In this document: positions 10,973 through 21,360 of the stretch, piece after piece | Numbering within the stretch: the first letter of the stretch is position 1 | How the letters are laid out: every line of letters begins with the position of its first letter | DNA from: Catonia carolina | Lineage: Eukaryota; Arthropoda; Insecta; Hemiptera; Achilidae | Direction of reading: 5' to 3' | DNA length: 64,000 nucleotides | NCBI GenBank assembly: GCA_035578175.1 | Contig: JAQMRL010000016.1 | Coordinates: 4,014,721-4,078,720 of the forward strand | Notes under the pieces: generated by a model | The model's database searches: none | What the model was told of the DNA's origin: nothing | The model's input: only the letters and a program-made list of their open reading frames with translations | Program-made: the position numbers and the translations under genes

Positions 10973-12198
10973 AAAAAAGACTAAACATGACAAGCTGGAA
11001 ATAGACTATCACAATATAACAGTTACCAAATTAAGTATTTAGTTGACAGCCTCAACTGAACTTACACATCCAGTCATTAGACAATAATGTATTGTGACAC
11101 TTATCTCTAAGGTCCGTTTCGGGATCTAGGTAAATTAAATAATTAACACACTATAGTTTAAGAATTACAAGTATTATTTTTAACATTATGTTTGGAGTGT
11201 AGCATTATACGGAAGTGAAACGTGGGTTATAGGGGCTGTAGAGCGGAAGAGGATAGAAGCTTTTGAAATGTGGTGTTATAGGAAAATGTTAAAGATTAGG
11301 TGGGTGGACAAAATAAGTAATTTAGAGGTTCTTAGGCGAGTGGATGAAAAAAGAAGTATATGGAAGCATCTTACCAAAAGAAGGGATAGGCTAGTGGGGC
11401 ATATCCTAAGACATCCAGGTATTGGGCTATCAATAATGGAGGGTAACATTGAGGGAGTAAATTGTAGAGGGAGGCAAAGATTAGAATATATAAAGCAAAT
11501 TACAAAAGATGTAGGGTGTTACAGGTATGTAGATATGAAACGAATTGCGCAAGATAGAACAGCTTGGAGAACTGCATCAAACCAGTCGAGAGACTGATGA
11601 CAAAAAAAAAAAAAAAAAAAGTATTATTTATTGCAAACTAAAAATTACATGTTACAATTACTATTATTATTTAAATTAACACCTTTTAAATGTCGGTACT
11701 TTTAGAGAATTCTTCAACACTCTTTCCTTTCAGATATTGTCACAATGGAATTTTGTTTACACATTGAACATTTCTATTTGTGAAACTGTAAGTGCCCAGT
11801 TACTATCAACTGATTGTCATTGGTTCATGATTTACATTTTACAAGTAAGCAGTGACATGCGTCCACATTACTTTGTCCTAACAATGTTTTTCTAGTCTGC
11901 AAGTTGAAATTTTTCCATTTACAAATGTATAGGAGGTATTACTGTTTAGTACTCTCCTTATATTTACAGTCTTCATTACTTGCCGTTCCATTTCCCAACT
12001 GTGAAAATATTTTAAAACATCAAGAAAATTGTTTTCCCAGTTTTTACTCAATGCAGTACTCAGAAGTGTGAAGTATTAGTTGTCAAAATAAAATATGCAA
12101 ACTTATTAAATGACACGTTTCAGTAACGCTGTGGAAATACCATTCGGTGAAACAGCATTTATAAAATAAAGTTGGGACCCGGTTGAAAAATTTAAAAA
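10973..12198. repeat. Block E, unit 1 (left part)
   Basis: Shared with 31852-32695 and 50863-52545 (ATTGTGACACTTATCTCTAA, GGTCCGTTTCGGGATCTAGG, AAATGACACGTTTCAGTAAC). Unit 1 alone has the LINE tail at 11181-11620 and lacks the ACATGTAACCATTTGTGCG stretch seen in the other two units. No ORF of its own. Confidence 0.65.
11181..11620 (+). pseudogene. 5'-truncated LINE insertion: C-terminal tail of an endonuclease/RT protein
   Basis: The frame from about 11199 reads SVALYGSETWVI, RKRIEAFEMWCYRKMLKI, LVGHILRH, RGRQRLEYIKQI, DVGCYRYVDMKRIAQDR and ends NQSRD-stop at 11597, followed by TGATGAC and an A tract (11602-11620). This is the usual C-terminus of a widespread insect LINE group, distinct from the CR1/jockey copies here. 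A 9-bp target duplication GTATTATTT flanks it (11171-11179 and 11621-11629). Units 2 and 3 carry the uninterrupted site (about 32047 and 51052), which proves insertion after duplication. Confidence 0.9.
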
Positions 12199-12968
12199 TC
12201 TGGTGTGAAACACTTACACAACTTTCTCTTGCCAATGCAAATAATTAACAATAAATCTAACATTAGTAATAAAACATTAGAATTAAACGACAAACTAACC
12301 TCAATAAACATAACCTAATTTTAATCATGAGTGAAAGACGCAAAATGAAAATCGAACTCAGTTTGCCTTAAAAATAAGCCTTAATAATATCTCTCTTTCA
12401 CGCTAAACTAGGCTCTGTAAAGCAAAATGCTCTAAATAAAAGTTGTAGATCTTTTAATTTTCTATAAATTGGATTTTATACACTTTTGTCATAAAATGCA
12501 TACTAAGACCAAAATCTTAAAATAATAGATTTTTCACATGTTTTTGTGGGAAAAAACAGAAAATCGCTAATTACCACTAAACTAAGCGTTATACAAAAAA
12601 TGTTAAAATAAAAGTTGTAGAATTTTAAATTCTTTACATTTTTTATTACATCACTTTTTGGGCAATAATACATATTAAAGCAGTAATCTTAAAAAAACAC
12701 TTTTTTTACGTAAAAACACCCTCACCAAGAATTTCAGCAAACATTGCGCCTACCCTATCTTGTAGAGCATAAACAATTTAGTAAATGAGGCAATTTTTTA
12801 AAAAAATCCACGAGATTTTGAGAAAATTGCAGAAAAGCGAAAAATTATACGAATAAACTACTTCCGGTTGACTGATTTTAATGAAAATTTCGTGTCGGTT
12901 CTGGTAGTAGTATGTAACTTAGTATCAAGTTTCAAGTTTGTACAATGTTCCATTCTTGAGATATTCTG

Positions 12969-13007
<39 letters not shown>

Positions 13008-13140
13008 ACCAATAGCTAAAAACATGTTTTTTGGGTTCAGGGGGTCTGAAAACGTGTAGATCCGGTGAAAACTAGATTTCAAAAAATCAACATGAAAACA
13101 ATACTTTCCTTTCTATATATTCATATAGGCAAGAGAAAGT
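12199..13140 (-). mobile_element. HINE-like element, complete, unit 1 only
   Basis: 942 bp with hairpin end, both termini, two core repeats and a long CA run (about 12971-13001). Empty sites TTTAAAAATGCCATAAGC are seen at about 32690 (unit 2) and 52540 (unit 3). The insertion lies in an A5 run with five A's on each side, so the exact ends within the run cannot be fixed. Confidence 0.9.
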
Positions 13141-13312
13141 AAAAATGCCATAAGCAGACCTTAATTATTTTTAACACAATTATTTACACAACTTTATAAC
13201 AAAACGTATTTGTTGGCAAGAAAGAGACTACAATATTTGAATGGATCTCCTCCAGTAAAGAACAGAGCTAAACGTTAATTGGCGAGGTAGTGATGGAATT
13301 AGTGAAATTATT

Positions 13313-13330
13313 TATATAGGCCGCGCGCGC
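13313..13330 (+). promoter_or_regulatory. TATA/CG-rich motif, candidate core promoter
   Basis: TATATAGGCCGCGCGCGC stands in an otherwise AT-rich block and is identical in all three units (about 32862-32879 and 52706-52723). It is followed by CCACACATTTCC. No ORF follows within 1 kb, so any transcript would be non-coding or a relic. The promoter call is inference only. Confidence 0.25.
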
Positions 13331-14601
13331 CACACATTTCCAAGCTCGCTGTTGTAATGCCTAGTGAGTCATTCTACTATCGTTTTAGTGTAACATATTA
13401 CAGTTAGTGTTGTTGAAAATATAAACCATAAACAATGACATATTAGGCTGGGTACAGACAGACGGTGTCACATGATACAACGGTAACATGCAGTTGATGC
13501 GACATTACATTTTTCAATGGTTGTTAATACACACGCATGTCATTCATGTCCACTACCGCTCAATGTTGGCCGCCCGCCGTGCGGTAAACGCGTGCCAACA
13601 CGCCTTCTGTCTCTAAATACCCTTAAAATAATCACTAACATTTTCATTATTAATAATAACAATTACAAATTGTCTTTATTTACATAAACGTATACATTAG
13701 ACCTATCTACTTTTTCTAAGGTTTATTTATAGAAATTAATGTAATATTTCTTTATGTTTGCTTAACAAAGTAAAAAATTAATTACATTTGTAAAACGTTA
13801 CTAATCATTTGAGACTATATGGGGTGATATGAAATAAACCTGAGGGAATGTTTTCCCTTTAGATAGTATGCACCGTAATAACGGTCGGACGGCAAGCCTG
13901 GAAAATCGTGGCACGGCCTGTACAAACACATTACCCGTAATTACTACTAATAAATCCTCTAACCACCCATATTCCCATAAAACTGCACCTTGTTAAAGTA
14001 CCATATATAATAACGAGCACTTAATTATACACAAGATGAGAAACGCTTAAATAACAAAATAAGAGCCATAAGATTCATGGCATAATGACAAAAATAATAA
14101 TGGATATAACAAAAAACAAAATATAGTCCATTCAAAATAGCATGATAGTAAGTCTCTGAATGGCGGTAACTTTTCTGAAAAAAATCCCTTTTTGAAAGTA
14201 AAATTTCCCTTTTAATTATTCTTAGTGGTAGCACTGACGCATGAGCACATTAAAAAATTCCCTCTGTTCTTTATTCCATTTAAGTAATACTATCATGCTA
14301 TTTCAAATGGACTGTACAATTAATTACAATTTACATTTGGAAACTGATTTAACAACAGCCGAAGAGAAAAATAACCATACAGAGCAGAAACCATACAATC
14401 TATGAAATATAATAAAATAATTACAAATACATTATGTAGAACAAGAAATGAATTGTATAAAATTTCAATTATATGTGAGGATAATAAACTGTTACCCCAT
14501 ACACGTAAACACCAATGCAGTGAATTGAGTAAATAAGAATAACAAATGCGTCTCCTATCAGCACACAATACGACAAAAGATCAACTCAAATGATTAAACA
14601 G

Positions 14602-14673
14602 TTTCACTTGAATGACATAAGAGACATCTTCTACTCATTTCACTTGAATGACACAAGAGACATCTTCTACTAA
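14602..14673. repeat. 36-bp tandem duplication
   Basis: Two near-identical 36-bp units (TTTCACTTGAATGACA...GACATCTTCTAC) start at about 14602 and 14638. The unit 3 paralogue (about 54331-54370) has one copy. Confidence 0.75.
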
Positions 14674-14694
14674 TTTCACTAGATTTAGTTTTTT

Positions 14695-16058
14695 ACTTTC
14701 TCTTGCCCTGCATGAATACAGTAGAATCTCGGTAGTCCGGCATCTCCAGTATTTCGGCCCTTAAAATATTTGGGCTATAAGCATGAAACGTCACCCAGTA
14801 AAGATTTTAGTAAAAGATTTAAATTGAATCAGGGAAATCAACTCGACCTAATTACGGCAGATTTAATATAACATGTATGTTTAGGATTTGATTAAAGAAA
14901 TGAATAAGCAGACCTTAATTATTGTTAAATGGAATAAATTTTGGTCTTTTATCCAAAACCCAGAACTGGGTCATACTCTATACTTCATGCTGAGTTGATA
15001 ACGAAATGTAATTCTCAGAACACGAGCACCCCCACACCGCACTAGGTGATGTCAATAGCCAAAAATTATTTTTAGTACAATGACTACACAAGTACTCAGC
15101 AAACCTTTTTTAATTAGTTTATTTAATTTAAAATCACATAGAAATCAATGGATATACATTTTTGTTTAAATTTATAATTCCAAAATTCCAACACATCCAG
15201 TATTTCGGCACCCCCTCGGTCCCGAACGGGCCAGACTTCTGAGATTCTATTGTATATAGGAAGCAAAGTATTGTTTTCAGACCCCCTACACCCAAAAAAC
15301 ATGTTGTTAGCGATTGGTCTGTGTGTGTATGTGTGTAAAGTTATCTCAACAACGGAACATTGTACAAAGTTGAAACTTGAAACTTAAGTTAGGTACCACT
15401 AGAGGACCTAACAAGGGCATTTTCATTAAAATTAATTGACCAGAAGTAGTAGTTTATCCGTGTCATTTTTCACTTTTTAGCGATTTTCTCAAAAATTACA
15501 AGTTTTTTTTAAATCACCTCATTTAACTACATTCTTAATGCTCTACATGATAGGGTAGACACAATGTCTGCTGAAATTCTTGGGGAGGCTGTTCTCTCAT
15601 TGAAAAAAATTGTTTTTTTAATATCGCGGCCTTAATATGAATTATAGAGCAAAAGTGTGTAATTAAAGGATTAGAAAACTTGAAAATCTACAACTTTTAT
15701 TTTAAACAGTTTAACGGTAATTAGTGATTTTCTTTTGTATTCATGAAAATCTGTATAAAAATGAATTTTTTAAGATTTTACGACAAAAGTGTACACACAG
15801 TATAATCAAATTTATAGGAAATTAAAACATCTACAACTTTTATTTTGTTAGCATTTTTCTGTACAGAGCATAGTTTAGCATAAAAAAATGATTTTCCGTA
15901 TTATTGAACCAAACTAAGGTTGGTTTTTATTTAGCCTCATCCACTCATGATTAAAATAAGGTTATGTCTTTTGAGGTTAGTTTTTTTGTTTATTTCTAAT
16001 GTTAGGTTATATTGTTCATTACTTCATTGGCAAGAGAAAGTTGTGTTTTATATAAGAT
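14695..16058 (+). mobile_element. HINE-like element interrupted by a pogo MITE
   Basis: Starts ACTTTCTCTTGCC after a T run and ends near TTGGCAAGAGAAAGTTGTG with a degraded hairpin. The 534-bp pogo-like element at 14719-15252 splits it 24 bases in. The same insertion without the MITE is at 54389-55347 in unit 3. Confidence 0.8.
14719..15252. mobile_element. pogo/Tigger-like MITE
   Basis: Terminal inverted repeats CAGTAGAATCTCGGTAGTCC and the complement of its right end (CAATAGAATCTCAGAAGTCT) match the general CAGT(A/T)GAAxCTC pattern of pogo/Tigger elements. The target TA is duplicated (14717-14718, 15253-15254). Removing one TA and the element restores the HINE sequence GAATATATAGG. No transposase ORF. 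The inner ends share a CATC(T)CCAGTATTTCGGC segment. Confidence 0.88.
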
Positions 16059-16325
16059 TTTTTTTACATTTGAGTGCACTTATGATGTTGGACACCAAAA
16101 CATGTTCATAATTAAAAGGTAAAAACAAGCGTTATAACAGCTGTAACAGGTCAGTGATAGAAATTAAAGTACTTTTACAATATATTTTGTATACTCTGAT
16201 GATGGGTCTATGACTTCAGATGTAGTCTACAAAATCATTCATGCTATTCTGACGTAACAGCCGAGTACAAAATCCCCCCCCTGTACCCCTCAACACACAT
16301 TGCCCATTACAACTGAGTAGAAAAA
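16059..16325. repeat. Block H, unit 1
   Basis: Matches 55348-55615 (ATGATGTTGGACACCAAAAC, GGTCTATGACTTCAGATG) including a C-run (16265-16271) that is longer in unit 3. No gene seen. Confidence 0.6.
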
Positions 16326-17223
16326 TCTGGTGTTTAACACTCACACGACTTTCACTTGCCAATGCAAATTATGAACAATATAACCTAACATTAGTAATAA
16401 ACAAAAAAACTGACCTCAAAAAACATAACCCAATTTTAACCATGAGTGAATAATACAAAATGAAACCCTACCTAAGTTTGACTCATATTATAGAAAATCA
16501 GTTGTTACGCTAAACTAGGCTCTGTAGAGAAAATGCTTACAATAAAAAATGAAGATCATTTTAATTCCTATAAATTTGATTACATACACTTTTGCAGTTA
16601 AATGTATACTACAGCAGAAATCTAAAAAAAACCATTTTTTTAATACAGATTTTAATGAAAAAAAATACAACAAAAGATCACTAATAATTACTGCTCAACT
16701 AAGCATTACACAAAGAAATGTTCAAAATAAATCTTTTCCACTTTTAAATTGCCTACAACTTCGATTATAGACACTTCTGCGCTAAACGCTTATTAAGGCC
16801 GCAATCATAAAAAAAACCACTTTTTCTAAATGAGAAGAGCCTCCCCAAGAATTTCAGCAGACATGGTACACCTACCGTATCTTGTAGAGCATAATTATCT
16901 AGTAGATGAAGCAATTCAAAAAAAATCATCAGAGCTAATTTTAAAAAAATTGCAAAAATACTATTTCCAGTTGACCGATTTTGATGAAAATGTTTGTGTC
17001 GGGTCCTCTAAGTGGTACCTAACTTAAGTTTTAAGTTTGAACTTCACACGATGTTCTGTTCTTGAGATATTTAGAAGACACACACACACACACCAACCAC
17101 TAAAACATGTTGTTTGGGTTCAGGGGGTCTGTAAACATTTATATCTGGTGAAAACCCGCTTTCAAACCATTGACATGAAAACAATACTTTCCTTCCTACA
17201 TATTCACATAGAGAAGAGAAAGT
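16326..17223 (-). mobile_element. HINE-like element, degraded, next to the zinc-finger gene
   Basis: About 0.9 kb with TCTGGTGTTTAACACTCAC at one end and GAGAAGAGAAAGT at the other, and more divergence than other copies. The orthologous copy is 55616-56505; a part survives in unit 2 (36716-37336). It lies immediately 3' of the zinc-finger gene. Confidence 0.75.
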
Positions 17224-17424
17224 CAAAAGGAGATACACATTTATCAGACCAAGTGTCCATCCTGTGGGTTACGCATGCAATGTGTTCTTGAATGACTTTA
17301 ATTGCACAGAGTTTATTTTGCAAACTTTACATCTGCACTTTCACTCTCCTCTATACATAAGCAAACTTCTAGAAGAAGCCATGAATAGCCGGAAAATTTT
17401 ACTGCACAATTTATATTTTTATGG

Positions 17425-17430
17425 TTTATT
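17425..17430 (-). terminator. Polyadenylation signal of the zinc-finger gene
   Basis: AATAAA on the minus strand, about 77 bases after the stop codon; a second AATAAA lies at 17312-17317. The unit 3 gene has the same signal at 56707-56712. Confidence 0.5.
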
Positions 17431-17506
17431 TGTGTTCATACAAAAATGGTATTTAAATATAAAGTACATGCATATTTTTATTATAAATCATACAATTGTG
17501 TGTTTT

Positions 17507-18865
17507 CTATTCTATATGTCTACGCATGTGTCTATTTAAATTAGATGACTGAGTAAACTTTTTATTACAGAATTTACAATTGAATGGCTTCTCCCCTGTA
17601 TGTAAACGCACATGATTAGTTAAAGCAGATGAATGTGTAAACTTTTTATTACAGAATTTACAATTGAATGGCTTCTCCTTTGTATGTAAACGCAGGTGAG
17701 TATTTAAATTAGTTGACTGTGTAAACTTTTTATTACAGAATTTACAATTGAATGGCTTCTCCCCTGTATGTAAACGCACATGATTAGTTAAAGCAGATGA
17801 ATGTGTAAACTTTTTATTACAGAATTTACAGTTAAATGGTTTTTCCCCAGTATGTAAACGCACATGATTAGTTAAAGCAGATGAATGTGTAAACTTTTTA
17901 TTACAGAATTTACAATTGAATGGCTTCTCCTTTGTATGTAAACGCAGGTGAGTATTTAAATTAGTTGACTGTGTAAACTTTTTATTACAGAATTTACAAT
18001 TGAATGGCTTCTCCCCTGTATGTAAACGCACATGATTAGTTAAAGCAGATGAATGTGTAAACTTTTTATTACAGAATTTACAATTGAATGGCTTCTCCCC
18101 TGTGTGTAAACGCATGTGAGTATTTAAAGTAGATGAATCTGTAAAATTTTTATTACAGAATTTACATTTGAACGGTTTCTCACCCGTATGAATTCGCAAA
18201 TGTGTTTTTAAATGTTGAAGTTGTTTAAAGTCTTTTTTGCAACACTTACACTTAAAAGGTTTCTCTCCTGTATGTACACACATATGTCTAGTTAAAGCGG
18301 CCTTACAACTAAAAACCTTTCCACAAATACTACAAGTGACATCTTTACATGTTTTGGGTAATTTAGACTGGCCAATCACATTGTCAGTTGTTTTAGACAT
18401 CTTGTGGCCACTGCTACTTTCACTCAATCTAGAAGTACTCCCACAATGTTCCAACTCCAATTCCGATTTTGAATCTCTTTGGCCATTGTTTTCACTTACA
18501 GTTGCATTCATTTTTGAAATGATTTTGTGACAATTACTTACATGTAGCGTTATATTCTCCTTGTGGAGGAATACTCTGCCACAACCATCACAAACGAATA
18601 TGCCTTCTAGTGTACAGTCATGTGGTTCGTATGACAGATTGTTGTAAAACGTATTCAGGCAAGTCAAACAAGAGTCGTACAGCTGTTTAATTTTACCATA
18701 CCAAGATTTGGTTCTTTGTTTACGTAATCTCTTCTTACACTTTGCACAGTACGCAATGAGTTTATTCTTGTTGTGGCAGTCAATGGTAGCCAGTCTACAT
18801 AATTTACAGACTTGTGAGGCTGTTCTGCTTGAAGAGTCCACTCCCACTCCAGTTGCATCAGCCAT
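17507..18865 (-). CDS. Multi-C2H2 zinc-finger protein, 11 fingers (unit 1)
   Basis: A 452-residue protein from the ATG at 18865 (MADATGVGV). That ATG follows a strong splice acceptor (GTTGTTGTTTTCAG), so the 22 codons open upstream are read as intron. Residues 20-69 form a cysteine-rich region with CxxC pairs at 20/23, 40/43 and 66/69 and no close ZAD pattern. A separate C2H2 finger uses C92, C95, H108, H113. Residues 120-175 are Ser-rich and low complexity. Ten fingers of 28 residues run from C178 to the C-terminus (first Cys every 28 residues, last C430), mostly with TGEKPFNCKFCNKKF linkers. Fingers 5-7 and 8-10 are a tandem three-finger duplication, with the odd linker TKEKP after fingers 6 and 9. 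A nuclear sequence-specific DNA-binding role is the family expectation; no target is known. Confidence 0.88.
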   Translation of the reverse strand: MADATGVGVDSSSRTASQVCKLCRLATIDCHNKNKLIAYCAKCKKRLRKQRTKSWYGKIKQLYDSCLTCLNTFYNNLSYEPHDCTLEGIFVCDGCGRVFLHKENITLHVSNCHKIISKMNATVSENNGQRDSKSELELEHCGSTSRLSESSSGHKMSKTTDNVIGQSKLPKTCKDVTCSICGKVFSCKAALTRHMCVHTGEKPFKCKCCKKDFKQLQHLKTHLRIHTGEKPFKCKFCNKNFTDSSTLNTHMRLHTGEKPFNCKFCNKKFTHSSALTNHVRLHTGEKPFNCKFCNKKFTQSTNLNTHLRLHTKEKPFNCKFCNKKFTHSSALTNHVRLHTGEKPFNCKFCNKKFTHSSALTNHVRLHTGEKPFNCKFCNKKFTQSTNLNTHLRLHTKEKPFNCKFCNKKFTHSSALTNHVRLHTGEKPFNCKFCNKKFTQSSNLNRHMRRHIE

Positions 18866-18885
18866 CTGAAAACAACAACACATTT
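18866..18885 (-). other. 3' splice site before the zinc-finger start codon
   Basis: The minus strand reads TGTGTTGTTGTTTTCAG directly before ATGGCTGATG: a long pyrimidine tract and CAG. It is identical in the second gene (58064-58083). Both imply an unseen upstream non-coding first exon. Confidence 0.65.
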
Positions 18886-18941
18886 TATTATATTTAATGA
18901 CAGAAACACCTGTGGCACAGCCACGCATCACGTATACATAT

Positions 18942-19058
18942 TGTTCATTATTTACATTGGCAAAAAAAAGTTGTGTGATGGTTTTAGACTTTTTTTAATA
19001 AAATTAATTTAGTCAATGCCAGATATAATTTAGTTCAATTCTTTGGCATCATCTTTTT
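18942..19058 (+). repeat. Block I, unit 1, with an old HINE 3' end
   Basis: ATTGTTCATTATTTACATTGG followed by CAAAAAAAAGTTGTGTGATGG is a decayed HINE 3' terminus. The remainder to TTTGGCATCATC is shared with 37656-37735 and 58140-58267. It lies just upstream of the zinc-finger exon. Confidence 0.55.
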
Positions 19059-19973
19059 ACTTTCTCTGGCCTATATGAACATATAGTAAGGAAAGTATTG
19101 TTTTCTTGTCAATTTTTCGAAATCCAGTTTTCGCCGGTTATACACATTTTTTGTCCCCTGAACCCACAAAACATGTTTTTAGTGATTCAGCTGTGAGTGT
19201 GTGTGTGTGTGTGTGTAAACGAAAAATCTCAAGAATGGAACACCGTACGAACTTGAAACTTCAGTTACATACCACCACCGAACGCGACACGAACATTTTC
19301 ATCAAAATCGGTCAACCGGAAGTAGTAGTTTATTCGCGTCATTTTTCACTTTTTTGCGATTTTCTAAAAAACTGGTCCTACAATTTTTTTTAAAAATCGC
19401 CTGGTTTACTAAATTTTTTATGCTCTACGAAATAGGGTAGGCGCAATGTCTCCTGAAATTCTTGGTGAAACTGTTTTCACATAAACATATTGTTTTTCTC
19501 AAGATTATGGCTAACATGCATTTTAGCGCTAAAATTTATATCATAAAACAAGTAGAGAATTATAAATCCTACAACTTTTGTTTGAAACACTTTTTTTTAT
19601 AACGTTTAGGTTAGCGGTAATCGGCGATTTTCTGTTTCTTCTCTCATAAAAATGGGTGAAAAATTGATTTTTTTTAAAGACTTCGGCCTTAGTATGCATT
19701 TTACGAAAAAGTGTATATAATCAAATTTATAGGAAATTAAAAGATCTACAACTTTTCTTTTACGCATTTTTCTCTACAGAGCGTAGTTTAGCGTGAAAAA
19801 GTGATTTTAAGCCAAATTGAGATTGATTTTCATTTTGCGTCTTTCACTCATGATTAAAATTAGGTTATGTTTATTGATGTTATTGTTTATTTACAAACTT
19901 TTATTACTAATGTTAGAATTACTGTTAATTATTAGCATTGGCAAGAGAGAGCTGTGTGAGTGTTTCTCACCAG
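19059..19973 (+). mobile_element. HINE-like element, complete
   Basis: Starts ACTTTCTCTGGCC, has TG repeats at about 19197-19216, and ends GGCAAGAGAGAGCTGTGTG with CTCACCAG. The same site carries the 5' part of an element at 58268. The unit 2/3 boundary (about 37735) lacks it. Confidence 0.8.
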
Positions 19974-20364
19974 TTTTACTAAGTTTTACTTTTATATGCA
20001 TTTGAATACTAGACAGTGGTTACCGGTGTACTTTGATGGTTGGGGTTCAATTAACCACACCCTCGCAGGAATAATTGGCCTGAGTCAGTGCAAGACTACA
20101 CCTCCTTTATACGTCATACACATCATTCTCATCTCATTGGGACAGATTGCATTGTACACACATTAGCAATAAAAAACAATATAACATATGTAATTTCCAT
20201 CATTCTGACGATACATTAGAATAATTGTTTATTCTACCTGGCCTATACTATACAAGCACTAGTATTTGGTACAGTACTTTTATTTTTCCTTTGAAACTTT
20301 GTTACATACTATAAATTTTAGTTTCACAACAAATGCATCATTTTGCCTTCAACATAACAAAAAA
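19974..20364. repeat. Block J, unit 2: SINE-A tail and flank
   Basis: Headless SINE-A tail from about 20008 (GAATACTAGACAGTGG) to about 20165, then flank identical in layout to 575-770 and 38246-38443. No gene. Confidence 0.7.
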
Positions 20365-21290
20365 TCTGGTGTGAAACACTCGCACAACTTTCTCTTGCCA
20401 ATGCAAATAATAAACAATAAACCTAAAATTAGTAATAAAACATTAGAAATAAACAAAAAACTAACCTCAAAACATAACCTTATTTTAATCATGAGTGAAT
20501 GACACAAAATGAAAATCGAACTCAGTTTGGCTTACAATACGGAAAATCACTATTTCACGCTAAACTAGACTCTGTAGTAAAAAATGCTTTAAATAAAAGT
20601 TGTAGATCTTTTTATTTTCTATAAAATTTGTTATATACACTTTTGTCGTAAAATGTATTCTAAGGCCGAAATCTTAAAAAAATCGATTTTTCACATGTTT
20701 TCGTGAGAAAAAAATCAGAAATCGCTAATTACTGCTAAACTAAGCGTTATACAAAAAAATGTTTGAAATAAAAGTTGTCGGATTTTAAATTTTCTACAAC
20801 TTATGTTATATAAATTTTTGCGTTAAAATGCATAATAAAGCCGTAATCTTAAAAAAACAACGTTTTTACATGAAAACAGCCTCACCAAGAATTTCAGCAA
20901 ACATGGCGCCTACCCTATCCTGTAGAGAATAAAAAATTGAATAAACTAGGCCATTTTTAAAAAAATCGTAGGACCAAATTTTGAGAAAATCACAAAAAAG
21001 TGAAAAATTACACGAATAAACTACTACTTCCGGTTGACCGATTTTGATGAAAATGTTTGTGTCAGGTCCGGTAGTGGTATGTAACTTAAGTTTTAAGTTT
21101 CAAGTTCGTACGATGTTCCGTTCTTGAGATATTCTGTTCACACACATACACACACAGACCAATCGCTAAAAACATGTTTTTTGGGTTCAGGGGGTCTGAA
21201 AACGTATAGATCTGGTGAAAACTCGATTTCTTAAAATCGACATGAAAACAATAGGTACTTTCCTATATATTCATATAGGCAAGAGAAAGT
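20365..21290 (-). mobile_element. HINE-like element, complete
   Basis: 926 bp with both termini. The core holds two direct repeats of about 175 bp (GCTAAACTA anchors at 20560 and 20735, AATCTTAAAA anchors at 20671 and 20845). It is shared with unit 1 (771-1677). Unit 3 has the empty site CATAACAAAAAATGACTC at about 38433-38450. Confidence 0.88.
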
Positions 21291-21360
21291 AAAAATGACC
21301 CACGCTGGTATCAAATGAAATAAGCAATCATGTCATATAGTGAGCTATGATTTATGACTC

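Larger units (their letters stand above)
13141..14694. repeat. Blocks E (right part) and F, unit 1
   Basis: Conserved with 32696-33185 plus 36103-36715 in unit 2 and with 52546-54388 in unit 3. It includes a TATA/CG-rich segment (13313-13330), a GC-richer stretch (13440-13620: GGGTACAGACAGACGG, GGCCGCCCGCCG) and CGGTCGGACGGCAAGCC near 13880. The ORFs at 14025 and 14320 (minus) are not conserved enough to be called. Function unknown. Confidence 0.6.

Noticed and set aside
12971..13001. CA/TG microsatellites (also about 41862, 43676, 46448, 61195) as separate loci
   Set aside because: They are the variable TG segment belonging to the HINE element.
17264..17539. 91-residue plus-strand ORF conserved at 56546-56821, antisense to the zinc-finger 3' UTR
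   Set aside because: Conservation is explained by the recent duplication. Many of the differences change amino acids and it has no recognisable domain.
17540..18100. 84-bp periodic DNA repeat resembling a CRISPR or satellite array
   Set aside because: It is the coding repeat of C2H2 fingers, in frame throughout.
18237..18530. ORFs overlapping the zinc-finger genes in other frames (18237, 57435, 18664, 57862)
   Set aside because: Shadows of the C2H2 coding sequence and its N-terminus.
17507..18931. Longer zinc-finger start at 18931 (MMRGCATGVSV...) and its twin at 58129
   Set aside because: The added codons lie before a strong splice acceptor next to the MADATG start and look like intron.
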